DNA of 64,000 nt from Isoetes taiwanensis (lineage: Eukaryota; Streptophyta; Lycopodiopsida; Isoetales; Isoetaceae), in the NCBI GenBank assembly GCA_021234155.1, contig JAJEKV010000032.1, forward strand, positions 3,539,835 through 3,603,834, written 5' to 3'. The notes beneath the pieces were generated by a model. It worked only from the letters and a program-made list of their open reading frames with translations, was not told the origin of the DNA and did not search any database. Shown one piece after another: positions 48,160 through 60,359 of the stretch. Both the position numbers and the translations under genes were made by a program. Position 1 is the first letter of the stretch, and each line of letters opens with the position of its first letter.

Positions 48160-50095
48160 ATGGCTCTAGTTATCACAGAAGGGGATGTTATCATGGGCCT
48201 ACAACGTCTAGCTAATGGGAAGGCAGCAGATTTAGATGGCATGCAGGCAGAACTTCTGAAATGGGCTGAGCCTCCACTGGTGCCTGTCCTCACCGCATTA
48301 TTCAATAAAGCATTGCGAGAAGGCTTCCCTACGCAATGGACCACTAGCAGAGTGGTGCCCATATACAAAGTAGGGGACCCTCAATGCCCGGCCAACTACC
48401 GTACTATTATGGTCAGCTCTCTCTTTGCAAAACTGTTAGCTGGCATCCTTGAGCAGCGGCTGACAATATGGGCAGAGGAAACGGAGGTGCGAGCTCTTAC
48501 ACAGGCAGGTTTTCGGCCCAGACATTCCACCATTGATCATATCTTCACTCTGCACACATTGATTGAGGATAGCAGGAATCGCCGGCAGAACCTCTACTGT
48601 TGTTTCGTCGATTTTGCAAAAGCGTTCGACCACGATTACTCGTAACAAGCTCGGGGACGATTGCGCATTTGGGGACCCCCGGACTTGCGGAATGCAAGAT
48701 ATAGGTCTGACGAGGCATGCTCAGCCAGATCACATCACCCGATAGCCGTGTGAATCGTAGCATTGGAGTGCGTCGTGGGGTTGCCCCTCTCCCCCACACT
48801 CTTTGGCCTATACATTGATCATTTGGAAGATTGGCTCTCTCGAGCATGGAGCTGGCAAGCACATCTCATGCATCACACAATCCCGCAACTCATATATGCC
48901 GATGATGTCAACCTCATGGCCTATACTCCGAGGAGGACATGCGGTGTCACTGGATGCTCTTGACACTTTTTGCCAATTCACCGGCATGCGAAGTTAACTT
49001 GGCCAAGACTAGGGTGTCTTTGCTAGTTGCATCGTCCGCCGACCAAGGCTTCCCACCTTCACTTACCAGGGGCAAGAGGTAGAGGTGGCTCCGACCTACA
49101 AGTACTTGGGGATTGAGTTCTCAACTACCACCCATTGGGATGCGGCTATCAGGTTGCGGGTCACGGCGGGTTGGAAAGTACTATATGCCATGCAGAACAA
49201 CAGCCACAAGGCAGAGTTGTACGCCTGGGGCCACCAGTCACATTTGTTTCGGGCCTTGGTTGAGCCGGTCCTTTTGTATGGAGCAGAAGTGTGGGGCCCG
49301 GTGATATCCCTCAACACCGGAATGACCTCGGCGGTGCGAGAAGGCCTTCTTGGCACGGGCCCGGGGTGAAGTCCACAGTTCGCACCGCATCCTACTCCCG
49401 GAGACAAAGCTTTCTACCCCTTCAACGGGCCGCATTGGAACGCCATATCGTTTACTTCCAAAAGGTGGTCGCTATGGCTGTACACGCTTGCCCCATCTTG
49501 CTTTGGCACACGCCGATGGGTCCCCAACGCCTGAAATCCTCATTGAAAGACAAGCAAGCTTCGGTGGTTCTCACGCTGGGGGGCGTCGCAGCAAAACGTG
49601 CGCGCTGTGTCGGGGACAAAGAAAGATCGCGAGGCACTTAAACCGCACTGGATGCTACTTTCCTTCGCCAAGCTTTGGGATGCAGAGGCTCGACGCGACG
49701 TTAAGGCGGCACACTATCGGCAGACAAGTCAATCCTAGGCTCACAAGAGGCCCACACCAACTTGTACACCCAAACCGCCCATGAAGAAGCGCAGACTTAT
49801 AGCCTCCATTCAAGCGCGGTGCACATCGCCTCCGCATTGAAGCAGGCGTTGGGCTCGGGGAAGCACGAGCAAAGGCTTTGCTGTGTTGCCGCCGTGGCGC
49901 GATTGAGGATGAATGTCATACCCTCCGGATGCGCGGCATTTGCCCATATCCGAGAGAGGTATGTTCGACTACTAGTGCCTGGCCAGCCGTTGCATCAGTT
50001 ATTGACTACGGCGTCAGTGAGTTTGTTGGGGTCATACCTCCAGGAGGTTATGGATGCACGGACCCGTTTGTGTCCTACGGGACGGTCTTGAACTG
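48160..50095 (+). pseudogene. LINE-A reverse transcriptase and C-terminus, broken
   Basis: The block at 48,160-48,645 has LANGKAADLDGMQAELLKWA and CCFVDFAKAFDHD (motif A), then loses frame. GLPLSPTLFGLYIDHLEDWL and LIYADDVNLMAYTPRR (YADD) follow in 48,763-48,963, and YKYLGIEFSTT in 49,085-49,369. The C-terminal part (49.35-50.1 kb) is split over several frames and ends with the CCRRGAIEDECHTLRM cysteine/histidine block. At least four frame changes are needed, so no active RT is encoded. Confidence 0.85.
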
Positions 50096-51601
50096 TCCTA
50101 TGCAATTGTACAGTCTGCCAGCATGCTTATTACTGCTAAGTTTTTTCCCTCGAAAACCCTTTGGGGCGGGGGTTTTTTAATCCTGTCAGTAATACGCTTG
50201 CTGCTCTCTTTTTTGTTTGGGTCCCATAGGCCAGTTGGTCTCCGTGGACGCTAAAAACCTATTCTATTCTATTCTATTCTATTCTATAATCAAGGTTATG
50301 GAGTAGATCATATATTAGCGATAGTTAGATGAAGGATGTCATGCTAGAAGGCTTTGTAAGGAAATACCTTGACTCAAGTGAAGAAATTAGCATTTTTAGT
50401 ATTCAACTAGTAACTTGCCCACCGTTTGTGGGCTTTACATGTGACTGTTCACCTTTTGTAATCATTCTATGTGAATTTTCACAAACAATGGGATAGTAAT
50501 GTGTTACCAGTAGTTTGAGGAGCCCCGTAAATATCGAATGCGATCACTTTTAAACCATGGGTATATCCTTGTCTTTAACATGTTAAAACCACGTCACAAA
50601 AAAAAAAAAAAAACCCAGCCTGAACTAGATAATCTACACCAGACATCTGCCTCAGTCAATCCCTTGGCAGTATTATCATCCTATTACCAAGTATGAGCCA
50701 AACAGGCATAGTATCCTTTTACCTACTAAACTTTTCTTTTTCCTTTTGTTCTCAATTATTTTCTACTATATACCTTTATAGGTATTGTGATCATGTCATA
50801 ACAATAGACCATTAATTTATGTTACTTGTTATGAACAATAGTTCCTTTATTCTCAACTGTATATTATCAAGATATCATGTCTATGTATTTGGAACGTTAT
50901 ATTAAACAGATACATGTTTTATTGTAAACATTTCCTTAAAAGGATATATACTCTTAAAGACAAAAGTTACTTTTGGTCCTTCTGGAAACTATTATGCACT
51001 GCAAATACTATAAACCATACATTAGGGTATTTTCTCCATATTTTTAGGTATTCAGTTTTATAAACAGCCTTTTAGATATAGCAAATTAGTACAATGTACT
51101 ATTTTAGCATTTTTGAGGCCGAAAAAATTAGAAACTTAAATTGTTAGCAGATAATAGATAAGTACATGATCCATTATATCTCAAAATGACTATTTCCCAC
51201 TGTTATATTACTAGTATTATAGATGTTCCATATCTGGACATTCATTCATCAGATTATGAGATAATCTGGTAAAAGGATTAACCTGTTTCTCTTAAAGTCA
51301 AGTACGAGACTGTATTGCATATAGTAAAAACAAAGAAAACAGATAGTAATCCATATGTTATGCTGTTTTATCAAAAAGATCCTAGCATTCATCCACTGGA
51401 AAAATCCTTGCAAACCGTTTTTGTAGAAGTACCAATCCCTTATTTATGCCACTGCCTTTTTGAAGTGTCTGAACCCGTTTAGTCTTCTAAAACATCGATC
51501 ATCCTCTAAGCCAAAACAAACATATAGAGCAAGGAGGAACAATGGGAAGAAAATCCCGTACCTGCAGCCAATCAATACCCTGTTAGCATGAAAATGGTAT
51601 C

Positions 51602-51670
51602 AGGGCAAGGGCCAAAAGGTACATTGGGATTTTCAGCTTTTCGCTGATCACCCATTGTGCCTCTTGCCCT
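51602..51670. ncRNA. Conserved three-stem hairpin, left copy
   Basis: Nested stems: AGGGCAAG with CTTGCCCT (8 bp), GGTACATTGGG with CCCATTGTGCC (10 of 11 pairs) and TCAGC-TTTTC-GCTGA at the tip, separated by asymmetric internal loops. It lies in the first intron of the RT unit. Its transcribed strand and role are unknown, and it may simply be a DNA palindrome. Confidence 0.45.
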
Positions 51671-52091
51671 TTAGGTCAGTTAAAACATTAAAGGAATGAA
51701 AGAAAGAGATGGTGAAATGAAAAAATATAGTTACATCATCCTATGATAATATCTGTCAATCAACTGTATAATGTATTATCTTATACTTGGTGATCTCCAA
51801 GTTTTAGGCTGCAAGAATGCTAAGTTAACACGTTAAAGACCTTACTGTTATGTACCAGCATAGGTGGACTTTTAACATTATCATATCTTTATTAGTGAAT
51901 AGACTAGCTATTAAATATCTGATCTATAAACCGAAATAGTGCATGACTAAGAATAATGTAACCATTATACATATTACAGAGCTTCGTTGTTATTCGGGTC
52001 TATAATATAACTAATGGGAAGAAAGATCTTTGGATAAGTCGATTCGAAGATATTAATATATTACATGTCTTGTTAGCAACACCACTTTCGC

Positions 52092-52417
52092 CTAAAAAAT
52101 TCGAATAGATTTAACCTGGTTGTTGTCTGGATCGTCCACATTATTTTGTGAGTCGTTTACACTTTGTGCAGCATATAGATCATCCTGGCGCTTCTTGCCA
52201 TATTGTCTAGCACCCTTTTGGTAACCTGATCTTTCATTTTTGTTGGAGTAAGGCCTTTTCTGTCCAAAACCACCCCTGATGTTACGAGAATCCATAGTAT
52301 TCTTGTGGATATTACTGGATATCCGGCAGAATTCTAACTCTCTGTTTAGCGCCTCATTGTTAAGCCGCTCTTCATCTGAACTAGAGGTTTCTCCACCATC
52401 CGAAGTCGTGAGCCCAT
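52092..52417 (-). pseudogene. Basic first exon of RT unit, left (unit 3) copy
   Basis: This is homologous to the intact exon at 63,176-62,877. The stretch MDSRNIRGGFGQKRPYSNKN and the DPDNNQ donor region (exon end 52,116) are preserved. Small indels near 52,402-52,412 break the frame between the ATG at 52,417 and the rest. The downstream intron is cut off at 50,613. Confidence 0.7.
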
Positions 52418-53010
52418 ATTTTGGGGGCAGGATTTTGGAGATATAAATGCGGATCCCAGACCTTACCTAACTTATTTGTGCAAAGGGAAATGTAATCCGC
52501 CCTTGGTTCGAAGCAATATTAATAGCCACGGTCCCGATACATCATTGTCATTATCTCTGGCAGTCAGATATTAAGGCCTTTACAACTATATTGTAAAGGA
52601 TAATTAAAAAGCCTATTTCTTTATGTAATCTTAATTTTAGATTATCGTTCTTAGTATTTTTAATTTTATATAGCCTATATAGACTATGTTATGTCCTCCT
52701 TTATTAATTTAAACAAAAGAGGTCTATTCTTTTAGCATTTTAATTAAAGCTTATATGTGTACCAAATGTACACGAACAAATTAGATATTTCTATCCACCA
52801 TGTTTATTAACTGTGGTGAACTATTTACACTTCATAGTAAGCTTTTAATAAAAAAAATCCTACCACCTTCCGTGGAATAAGGAAACACACCATTAATTTA
52901 TATGTCTGTGACCATGGGGATGGCTAACCCCACTATCACGGCCGAGGGGTTAAGCCTTATCCCATATTAAACAGCAAACTGAAAACTTTTTATAGAAAGA
53001 CATACCTTGT

Positions 53011-54960
53011 TTATTGAGGCCATAAGAATTGCAGCAGTGTTTTACTGTCATACTGTAATGCTGGAAATTCGTTGTTGCATACATATTTGTATACAGACCT
53101 CCTTAGTCCTTTGATATCGAAACCATTATCAACAAAACATTGGATTAGCTTGTTGATATCTTTGCAAAAGATCTCTTGGGCAAGAGTTAATGTACATGAA
53201 TGGTAATACTTGTGAAATGATGACATTTCTTGCTTGGTAATATGGTCTGCAGCTAGAGGCATGCACATATTTGAGTGCCTTGAATGGGAGAATATCTCTC
53301 TTATCGAATTTCGAAGTTCTGAAAATACCGTTAGCTCGGCTGAGAACTTCAATAGTCATATTAAGGAAGTTACCCTTGTAGCCAAACTTTGCTTTAGGAT
53401 CATCCCTAAATGCAATTTCTGTTTCTTCTTTGATACCCAGAAAGTTCATATCATAAATATTGATGTTTACAGAAGTATCTGGGGTAATCAGATTTAAAAA
53501 CTCTCTTATTATGGGACAGTTGAGAGCCATTAAGTCGTCCATATATCTAAAGGTTGATTTGAACTTTTCAGCCTCCTTGTATCTTCCTTCTGTAGCTAAT
53601 TTTTTGATGAAGTCAGCTTCAAACCAGGCAAGGTATAGGTTGCACCAGCAAGGGCTGCATGCAAAACCCATAGGGATACCACTGATTTGTGTCCATGTTC
53701 TTGTTCCCCTCATAATGTAACAGTTTGTTAGAAGCCATATGTTGGTCGTGAATGAAGGTGTTCATGGTCAAGAGTGTCGGCATTTACCTTTAGGATCAAT
53801 TTTTAAACCATTTGACAATATAGTCGTCCTCTCCATCTTTTTTGATCCATAGTTTGTTGTTGTGATGTAAACCAGTCATATATTCCCAAGTCTTAGTAAT
53901 CACTAGTGTCATAATTCGACATATACCTGAATCACCATTTAGTGGAATGCTCTCGTAGCACTTAGTGATATCAGCCACGAAAACATTTGTAATTATATCT
54001 GATAAATTAAGTATCACATCATAAATCGAATGTACCATCCAGTTTGGGTTAATCTTACCCGGAAACAAGTTACAGAACTTCTCACATATTTTTTTGGCAA
54101 TGTCAGGCCACACTTCTATAATCATATTTAGACCAGCTGTAATTATATTGGAGAACTGAGTGTATATTGTACCGTGTGCATTCGTTATCCAACGATAGTC
54201 TTTTTTATGGGCCTTGTAGACACCTAGAAGATAAGGTAGTCTCTCACTTGGATAACCTTCATATGGGGTAATTAGTTGTATTTTATTTTTTATCTTCCAT
54301 ACAATGGCAACTTGATCCATATGTACTTCTCTAAAGTCTGTACTTTGTAACCTTTCATAAGCCCGTTCTCTCATATGTTTTGGGCATATGAAAGCAGGGT
54401 TATTGGTGGCCTTGTCCACCCCTGCCACATATAAATATTTGTTGATCCAATCAATGCTTCTAACCACTTTAACATCATTTAGTGGAAATCTTCTGGTACG
54501 GTCTAATTTGAAGGCATTCTTCAAAGCAATTGAAACTTTTTTAGTCACAATATCTTTGACTTCTTGTCTATAGTAATCTTCCACATGAGGGTATTCATAT
54601 CTGTGTAGATCAAAGATATTTTCAACTGTTTGGTTTAATTCCTGTTCCAACTCATCCCATTCTAGTTTTTTGTCAGGTATATGGTTTAACCCAAACTGTA
54701 ACATATTTCTTAGCTGCACATTTTGTATGATCTCCAAATCAGTGGTCCTAATATGACCAATGGATATATCAATGAAGTTCTGTAATTCAGGAAGAGAGCA
54801 TGGACATACATTGTCTTCTTCTTGGGCAAAGATGTAGAACGGTTTATATACTATATCCCTCATGTTTTCAGTATATTTCCATGAAAACATGGTGTTTTCC
54901 ATCATATTTTCTCCGATCTCACCAAGTACTTCCACTATAGCAGTGTGGCATATTTTAGGT
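53011..54960 (-). pseudogene. Penelope-like reverse transcriptase of unit 2
   Basis: N-terminal to the palm is AGVDKATNNPAFICPKHMRE, a DKG/DKA motif typical of Penelope-like and telomerase-related RTs. Then come LGVYKAHKKDYRWITNAHG, motif A FVADITKCYESIPL, motif B GIPMGFACSPCWCNLYL and motif C FRYMDDLMAL. No GIY-YIG endonuclease follows, and the frame ends at ...LLQFLWPQ. Endonuclease-lacking Penelope-like elements are known from plants, fungi, protists and rotifers (established). Breaks: a frame change near 54,970 joining the upstream exon, a frameshift and stops near 53,715-53,800, and a third frame change near 53,165. The right copy keeps the frame at that last site. An AAG|GTATGT donor-like site follows the stop codon at once. 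Confidence 0.75.
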
Positions 54961-55379
54961 AAACATATCTTATCTAGAATTTAGATAAGAATGTGCAATG
55001 CACAATCCTCTTCTTCTGTTTTGGAGCACTGTTTTTAAGATGTAATTTGCCCAACGAGTCCTTATGCAAGCATTTGATATTCTGCAAATATTAACATTAT
55101 TACATTATATGTTAGTACTAGGAAACTATTGTTTGAAGACTTAGTCTGGTTCATTGGTATATGATGATATCCTTCTAGGATAAAGCCCATCATTAGATTG
55201 AAGCAGCCATCTGGCTAATGGGTGTCTCATAACTAATGAGATCCATATTTTTTGTCAGTTTGGTATTATACATATATCCAGTATTCTAACAGATACATAA
55301 CATGATAAACAATATCTATTGTACTCAATGATAAAATAATGAGATTGAGTCTATAGTGGAATGCCATACCTTATACATC

Positions 55380-56360
55380 ATACTTGAGTGTTTGAACAGC
55401 ATTCCCACCAATAGCTTGTCTTTTGTAGTAGAATTTTTTGTGACAGAGTGGCCTATGTTTCCTGGGGTCTCCAGTCCTTCTATTGTAATGCTTTCAGAGT
55501 TATCTGTATTAGTAGAACTGGCAGGTAGAACAGTGATCCTAGGTGGATCATTAATTTTGTACCCAGAGCCAGCTGATTTTGTCGATTTGCTCTGTTTGGA
55601 TATCTTATTACTACTGGTACTAGCAGTAGTGAATGTACCCTTAAGGAAATCGATAGGTTTAATTGTCTTTTCACAAATGTCAGTCATTATTCCTTTGGGA
55701 AACTTAATCTTAAGGTCGGCCATAGGATCTTCAGCTTGGGTCATAGTCATCCCAATCATCATATTTCTGACCTCTATATAGCTAATATAGGCCATAACCC
55801 CGACTTTGAGTGTGGTCTTAATATAATTTCTGAACGCCACCATCTGCCCAGCAATTGACATATTAGGAAAGATAATGTTCAAATTATTGAGCATATACCA
55901 AACTGTCTGATCAAACCAGATCATATTTTCACCACATCTGTCTTCCTTTTCTTTGCCTCTATCGTCACATATACATTTGAAGTATGGGCACATGGTGCGC
56001 CAGATACGTTTAAGGTAAAAGTCATCCCTTGTCATATTTGCGTAGGCCATGTGGCCTTTTTGACATAGAATCATCAGATCACTTGCATTACAATGTTTGT
56101 CAAAAAACTTAGTATCAACTGCCAATTTTACCTTAATCATTTTCATACGTTCCATTCTATAAGCTGCTGCTTTAGCATTGTCAGCTGCTTCTTTGGAGAT
56201 GTCTCCCAAAACCATCCATGCCTCCTCACTGATTGGTGCTAGGGCACCAAAATTTTTTGTTCTCCAAATGGCTTGGTTGCATAATAAACCATGGTTTTCC
56301 ACTAACCTTTGTGAAATAAGTGGAAATTTAAGACAGTTCTTCAGTGTAAACTTAAAATCC
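55380..56360 (-). pseudogene. N-terminal domain exon of RT unit, duplicate copy 1
   Basis: A long frame, open from upstream of 56,360 to a donor at AAG|GTATGG (exon end 55,380). It encodes a domain I do not recognise, with KFTLKNCLKFPLISQRLVE, CPYFKCICDDRGKEKEDRCG (Cys-rich) and a Ser/Thr-rich linker (TTASTSSNKISKQSKSTKSA). The next exon appears to begin at 55,081 after TTTGCAG, in phase. The role could be gag-like or nucleic-acid binding; that is inference only. Confidence 0.6.
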
Positions 56361-56519
56361 TGTGTCTCATAACTAATGAGATGCATATTTTTTGTCAGTT
56401 TGGTATTATACATATATCCAGTATTCTAACAGATACATAACATGATAAACAATATCTATTGTACTCAATGATAAAATAATGAGATTGAGTCTATAGTGGA
56501 ATGCCATACCTTATACATC

Positions 56520-57264
56520 ATACTTGAGTGTTTGAACAGCATTCCCGCCAATAGCTTGTGCTTTTGTAGTAGATTTTTTTGTGACAGAGTGGCCTATGTT
56601 TCCTGGGGTCTCCAGTCCTTCTACTGTAATGCTTTCAGAGTTATCTGTATTAGTAGAACTGCCAGGTAGAACAGTGATCCTAGGTGGATCATTAATTTTG
56701 TACCCAGAGCCAGCTCATTTTGTCGATTTGCTCTGTTTGGATATCTTATTACTACTGGTACTAGCAGTAGTGAATGTACCCTTAAGGAAATCGATAGGTT
56801 TAATTGTCTTTTCACAAATGTCAGTCATTATTCCTTTGGGAAACTTAATCTTAAGGTCGGCCATAGGATCTCCAGCTTGGGTCATAGTCATCCCAATCAT
56901 CATATTTCTGACCTCTATATAGCTAATATAGGCCATAACCCCGACTTTGAGTGTGGTCTTAATATAATTTCTGAACGCCACCATCTGCCCAGCAATTGAC
57001 ATATTAGGAAAGATAATGTTCAAATTATTGAGCATATACCAAACTGTCTGATCAAACCAGATCATATTTTCACCACATCTGTCTTCCTTTTCTTTGCCTC
57101 TATCGTCACATATACATTTGAAGTATGGGCACATGGTGCGCCAGATACGTTTAAGGTAAAAGTCATCCCTTGTCATATTTGCGTAGGCCATGTGGCCTTT
57201 TTGACATAGAATCATCAGATCACTTGCATTACAATGTTTGTCAAAAAACTTAGTATCAACTGCC
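56520..57264 (-). pseudogene. N-terminal domain exon, duplicate copy 2 (part before LTR insertion)
   Basis: This is the same domain as copy 1, with an internal stop after KQSKSTK near 56,715. It is interrupted at VDTKFFDKHC by the LTR retrotransposon; the remainder lies at 60,360-61,174. Confidence 0.7.
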
Positions 57265-57870
57265 TGTAATCCAACATAATGAACCAAACCCCAAGCTGAG
57301 CAGAATGCAAAATATATGCATCAGGCTGCGCCACACTCTACCAGCAAGCACTCACAAGGCAAGACAATAGAATTGAAGAGAAGAATTTGAAGAATGGAAC
57401 AACAGATCAAATACACTTCAATTGCACAATCAAATAATAATCTAGATAATCTGGAGGTTCTTCCTCCTCTTCATTAATTGTTTCTTCCATGGAACACTCT
57501 ATAACAAAGGATTTGCTTCCAAACACCAAGAGTGAGAGAGAAAGAATGAGGAGACGTACCCCTCCTCTTAAACTTACACATCAAATCTCCTCCATTCATC
57601 TTTAAGCAATCTCCACCATTAGATCTCCAATAACTTACATGTCTCCTAGGATTGCGCCACCTCACCCCCATGCTTTAACCATTGAAAAGGACTTTTATAC
57701 ACCTTCCAAGTCCATAAGTTCAACTTCTATACATCATAAATGCTTCATCCCCAATATTTTCACATTTTTTACATTTTCTCCATATTACACCCATATTATT
57801 CTCCATTTTTGCACACATTTCACCAATTTAAGCACATCATGCACAAATAGTCAAGAAAAAACGCACAACA
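57265..57870 (-). repeat. LTR, left (3' LTR of minus-oriented element)
   Basis: It begins TGTAATCCAACATAATGAAC and ends CGCACAACA. It is near-identical to the partner LTR, with differences concentrated in its first ~110 bp on the + strand. Confidence 0.9.
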
Positions 57871-59752
57871 TTATCCCCCCCCAAGATTATTCATCGTCCC
57901 GATGAATTCTTCAAAAATCTTTTCTTTGATCTTCATATCTTCAACTTGGTCCTCAAAATAGCATCACAACTTAACAAAAACCCAATATCAAAATGTCTTC
58001 AAGTCTTCAAAAACATCTATAGAAGTCTTCCAAGGAAAAAAAAATACTAAAAACTTCTAACATCACTTCATCTTCATCAATTATAGGGTGGCAAGTCCCA
58101 TCCAGGTCAGTGGCACCCTCGCTCTACTGCCCAGTATGGCGCTATATCCCCTTCACATCACTTATAATTTTTCATCACATTTTACATAGGTCATGAGATG
58201 CTGCTGCCTTTCTAGGTCAGCACATCCATCATGCCATCCATAATCACTTAAATAAAAACTAAAACTTGTAAAACTTCTGTTGATGCTTTTAAATATTGAA
58301 TAACTTAAATATTAAACTTCCGTCAATTGCAAAAGCAAAATACCGACCATTGTTTCTTGATCTTCATACTTGACTTGGAAATGTTCAACATAGTACTTGA
58401 ACTTTAATTTACCTTGAGAGAACACGTCTTCCAACAATAGATAATGGCTTCAACATCATTTCATCTTCAAAGATTTTGTGGATTCAATAACTTGTTGAGG
58501 AATAAATATATGGGATATTCTATCTCTTGCATAAAACTTCATCTCCAAAAATATCATAAACACTTGCATGTTGGATGATGAACATAGAATTTGAACTCAT
58601 GATCAAGAGGTTTGACAACCAACAACTCATCCAATGGACTATGTGCCAAGACGTCAAACTTTTAAAATTTCCATCTTTTCTTATCATTTAGTATTTTCTT
58701 TATTTCCCTTGGTTTCCACGATTCTCCACAACCCCTTTTTTATTTTTTTTTCATTCCTCTGCTGCTGGCATGCTTGGCGGGCGTGCGATTAGGGCATGGA
58801 ATGGAATGAAGGAAAACCGACTCTTTCCTCCTCTTTCCTTGTCGCTGACTCAACATCAGCTATGGCATGCTAGGGTCATTGGATCGGACATCCTTTTACG
58901 TATTCATATTACGCAAGCATAGGTCCGAGGCAAAACGGAGGATAGATCCGGTAGAAGGCGGATGGGTAACCGGCTTAGGGTATGGCAATACTGAGATGGA
59001 GCGGCGGCTTGCGGATCCATGACTGGGAACAAAAGATGGATAGGATATGGACGAAAGAGGTTAGAAACAAAAGAATGAGACAAAAGAACAAGAACGACAT
59101 GGCAGAATCGGCAGTGGTTAAGGTCGATTTAGGGTATGGCAGAACGATTTAAGGCCTTCGGATTTCTTAGGCAGTGTCTTCATGGGCTATGGCAGCATGC
59201 ATATCAATAGAATCAAAGCAGAAGAGCCGATTTTTCTTTGCAGGGATTGTAAACACAGATCATAGGCAGGGCTTGGCAATTCCTTTCTTTTCTTTTCTTC
59301 TCTCTCTTTTTTTTCCAGGGTCCGTGGTGGAAGGAAATGGCGTGAGCATGGTTTTGATTGGGCTTTGCTTAAAGGAATAAGCTTGATAAATGATAATACA
59401 GGGCTTGGTTTTAATTGAGATACGACAAATTCTGATAGCAAACGAGCACGGTTTTTTAGAGACGCAGAGATTTATACCATTTATACCATTTCTGCTTTTG
59501 CTAAGGCATTTTCTTTTTAGAAGCATTTGGCATTCCATTCAATCATGCTGGCCAGGCATAGAAGAAATAGAAGCCTTTTCATCCAAAATTATTTTGCAAG
59601 TAAATACTTCATCATTCAAAACCGGATCCATACCTCGAAATTAATCCTTGTTCCTCACGGATGGTCCATCTCGGATCTCGCATCTCTATGTGACACTTTG
59701 TTTGAAGATATCATGGTGATAGAATTTGCTATTCTCGGAATGCCCCCACTTA
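57871..59752 (-). other. Interior of the LTR element, non-coding
   Basis: No frame shows gag, protease, integrase or RT. Two similar phrases, 'cggcttagggtatggcaata' and 'cgatttagggtatggcagaa', occur at about 58,972 and 59,127. It relies on proteins from another element. Confidence 0.7.
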
Positions 59753-60359
59753 TGTAATCCAACATAATGAACCAAACCCCAAGCCTGAAGCGTAATGCAA
59801 AATATATGCATCAGTGCGCCACACCTCTACCGACAAGCACTCACAAGGCAAGACAATAGAATTGAAGAGAAGAATTTGAAGAATGGAACAACGGATCAAA
59901 TACACTTCAATTGCACAATCAAATAATAATCTAGATAATCTGGAGGTTCTTCCTCCTCTTCATTAATTGTTTCTTCCATGGAACACTCTATAACAAAGGA
60001 TTTGCTTCCAAACACCAAGAGTGAGAGAGAAAGAATGAGGAGACGTACCCCTCCTCTTAAACTTACACATCAAATCTCCTCCATTCATCTTTAAGCAATC
60101 TCCACCATTAGATCTCCAATAACTTACATGTCTCCTAGGATTGCGCCACCTCACCCCCATGCTTTAACCATTGAAAAGGACTTTTATACACCTTCCAAGT
60201 CCATAAGTTCAACTTCTATACATCATAAATGCTTCATCCCCAATATTTTCACATTTTTTACATTTTCTCCATATTACACCCATATTATTCTCCATTTTTG
60301 CACACATTTCACCAATTTAAGCACATCATGCACAAATAGTCAAGAAAAAACGCACAACA
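59753..60359 (-). repeat. LTR, right (5' LTR of minus-oriented element)
   Basis: Partner of the left LTR. From about position 110 onward the two are essentially identical, indicating a recent insertion. Confidence 0.9.

Larger units (their letters stand above)
46835..50286 (+). mobile_element. Longest LINE-A copy: endonuclease, RT, 3' tail
   Basis: The element runs from an AP-like endonuclease through RT and a zinc-knuckle-like C-terminus to the family 3' end ('ccctcgaaaaccctttgggg', 'ggtctccgtggacgctaaaa') and an (ATTCT)n tail at about 50,259-50,286. No ORF1 or 5' UTR is recognisable, so it is probably 5'-truncated just upstream of the endonuclease. Frames change repeatedly after 47.7 kb, so the copy is not autonomous. 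Confidence 0.9.
55222..57264. repeat. Internal tandem duplication, ~1.14 kb unit
   Basis: Copy 1 is 55,222-56,360. Copy 2 is 56,361-57,264 and resumes at 60,360-60,602 after the LTR insertion. The offset is 1,140 bp, and copies differ by only a few substitutions and single-base indels. Copy 2 has a TGA in place of Ser near 56,715. Its resumed part has one extra base near 60,437. Confidence 0.9.
57265..60359 (-). mobile_element. Non-autonomous LTR retrotransposon (3,095 bp)
   Basis: Two LTRs of 606 and 607 bp start TG and end CA, flanked by the 5 bp target duplication CTGCC (57,260-57,264 and 60,360-60,364). The 1.88 kb interior has no gag or pol. Orientation is taken as minus, because next to the left LTR the minus strand reads AATCTTGGGGGGGGATAA, a polypurine tract directly before a TGTTGTGCG LTR start. 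The primer site at the other end (GTGGGGGCATTCCGAGAA) does not match a tRNA I know. The duplicated host copy at 56,110-56,130 shows the uninterrupted target. Confidence 0.9.

Noticed and set aside
51595-51610. tRNA-iMet primer-binding site (TGGTATCAGGGC)
   Set aside because: One mismatch to the usual 12-mer, but no LTR end lies beside it and the coding strand is opposite. A match of this quality is expected by chance at this window size.
51590-51675. Hammerhead ribozyme in the RT unit hairpin
   Set aside because: Neither strand has the CUGANGA plus GAAA core in the right order. A partial match (GUGAUCA) would need swaps at two core positions, and the stem II register fails.
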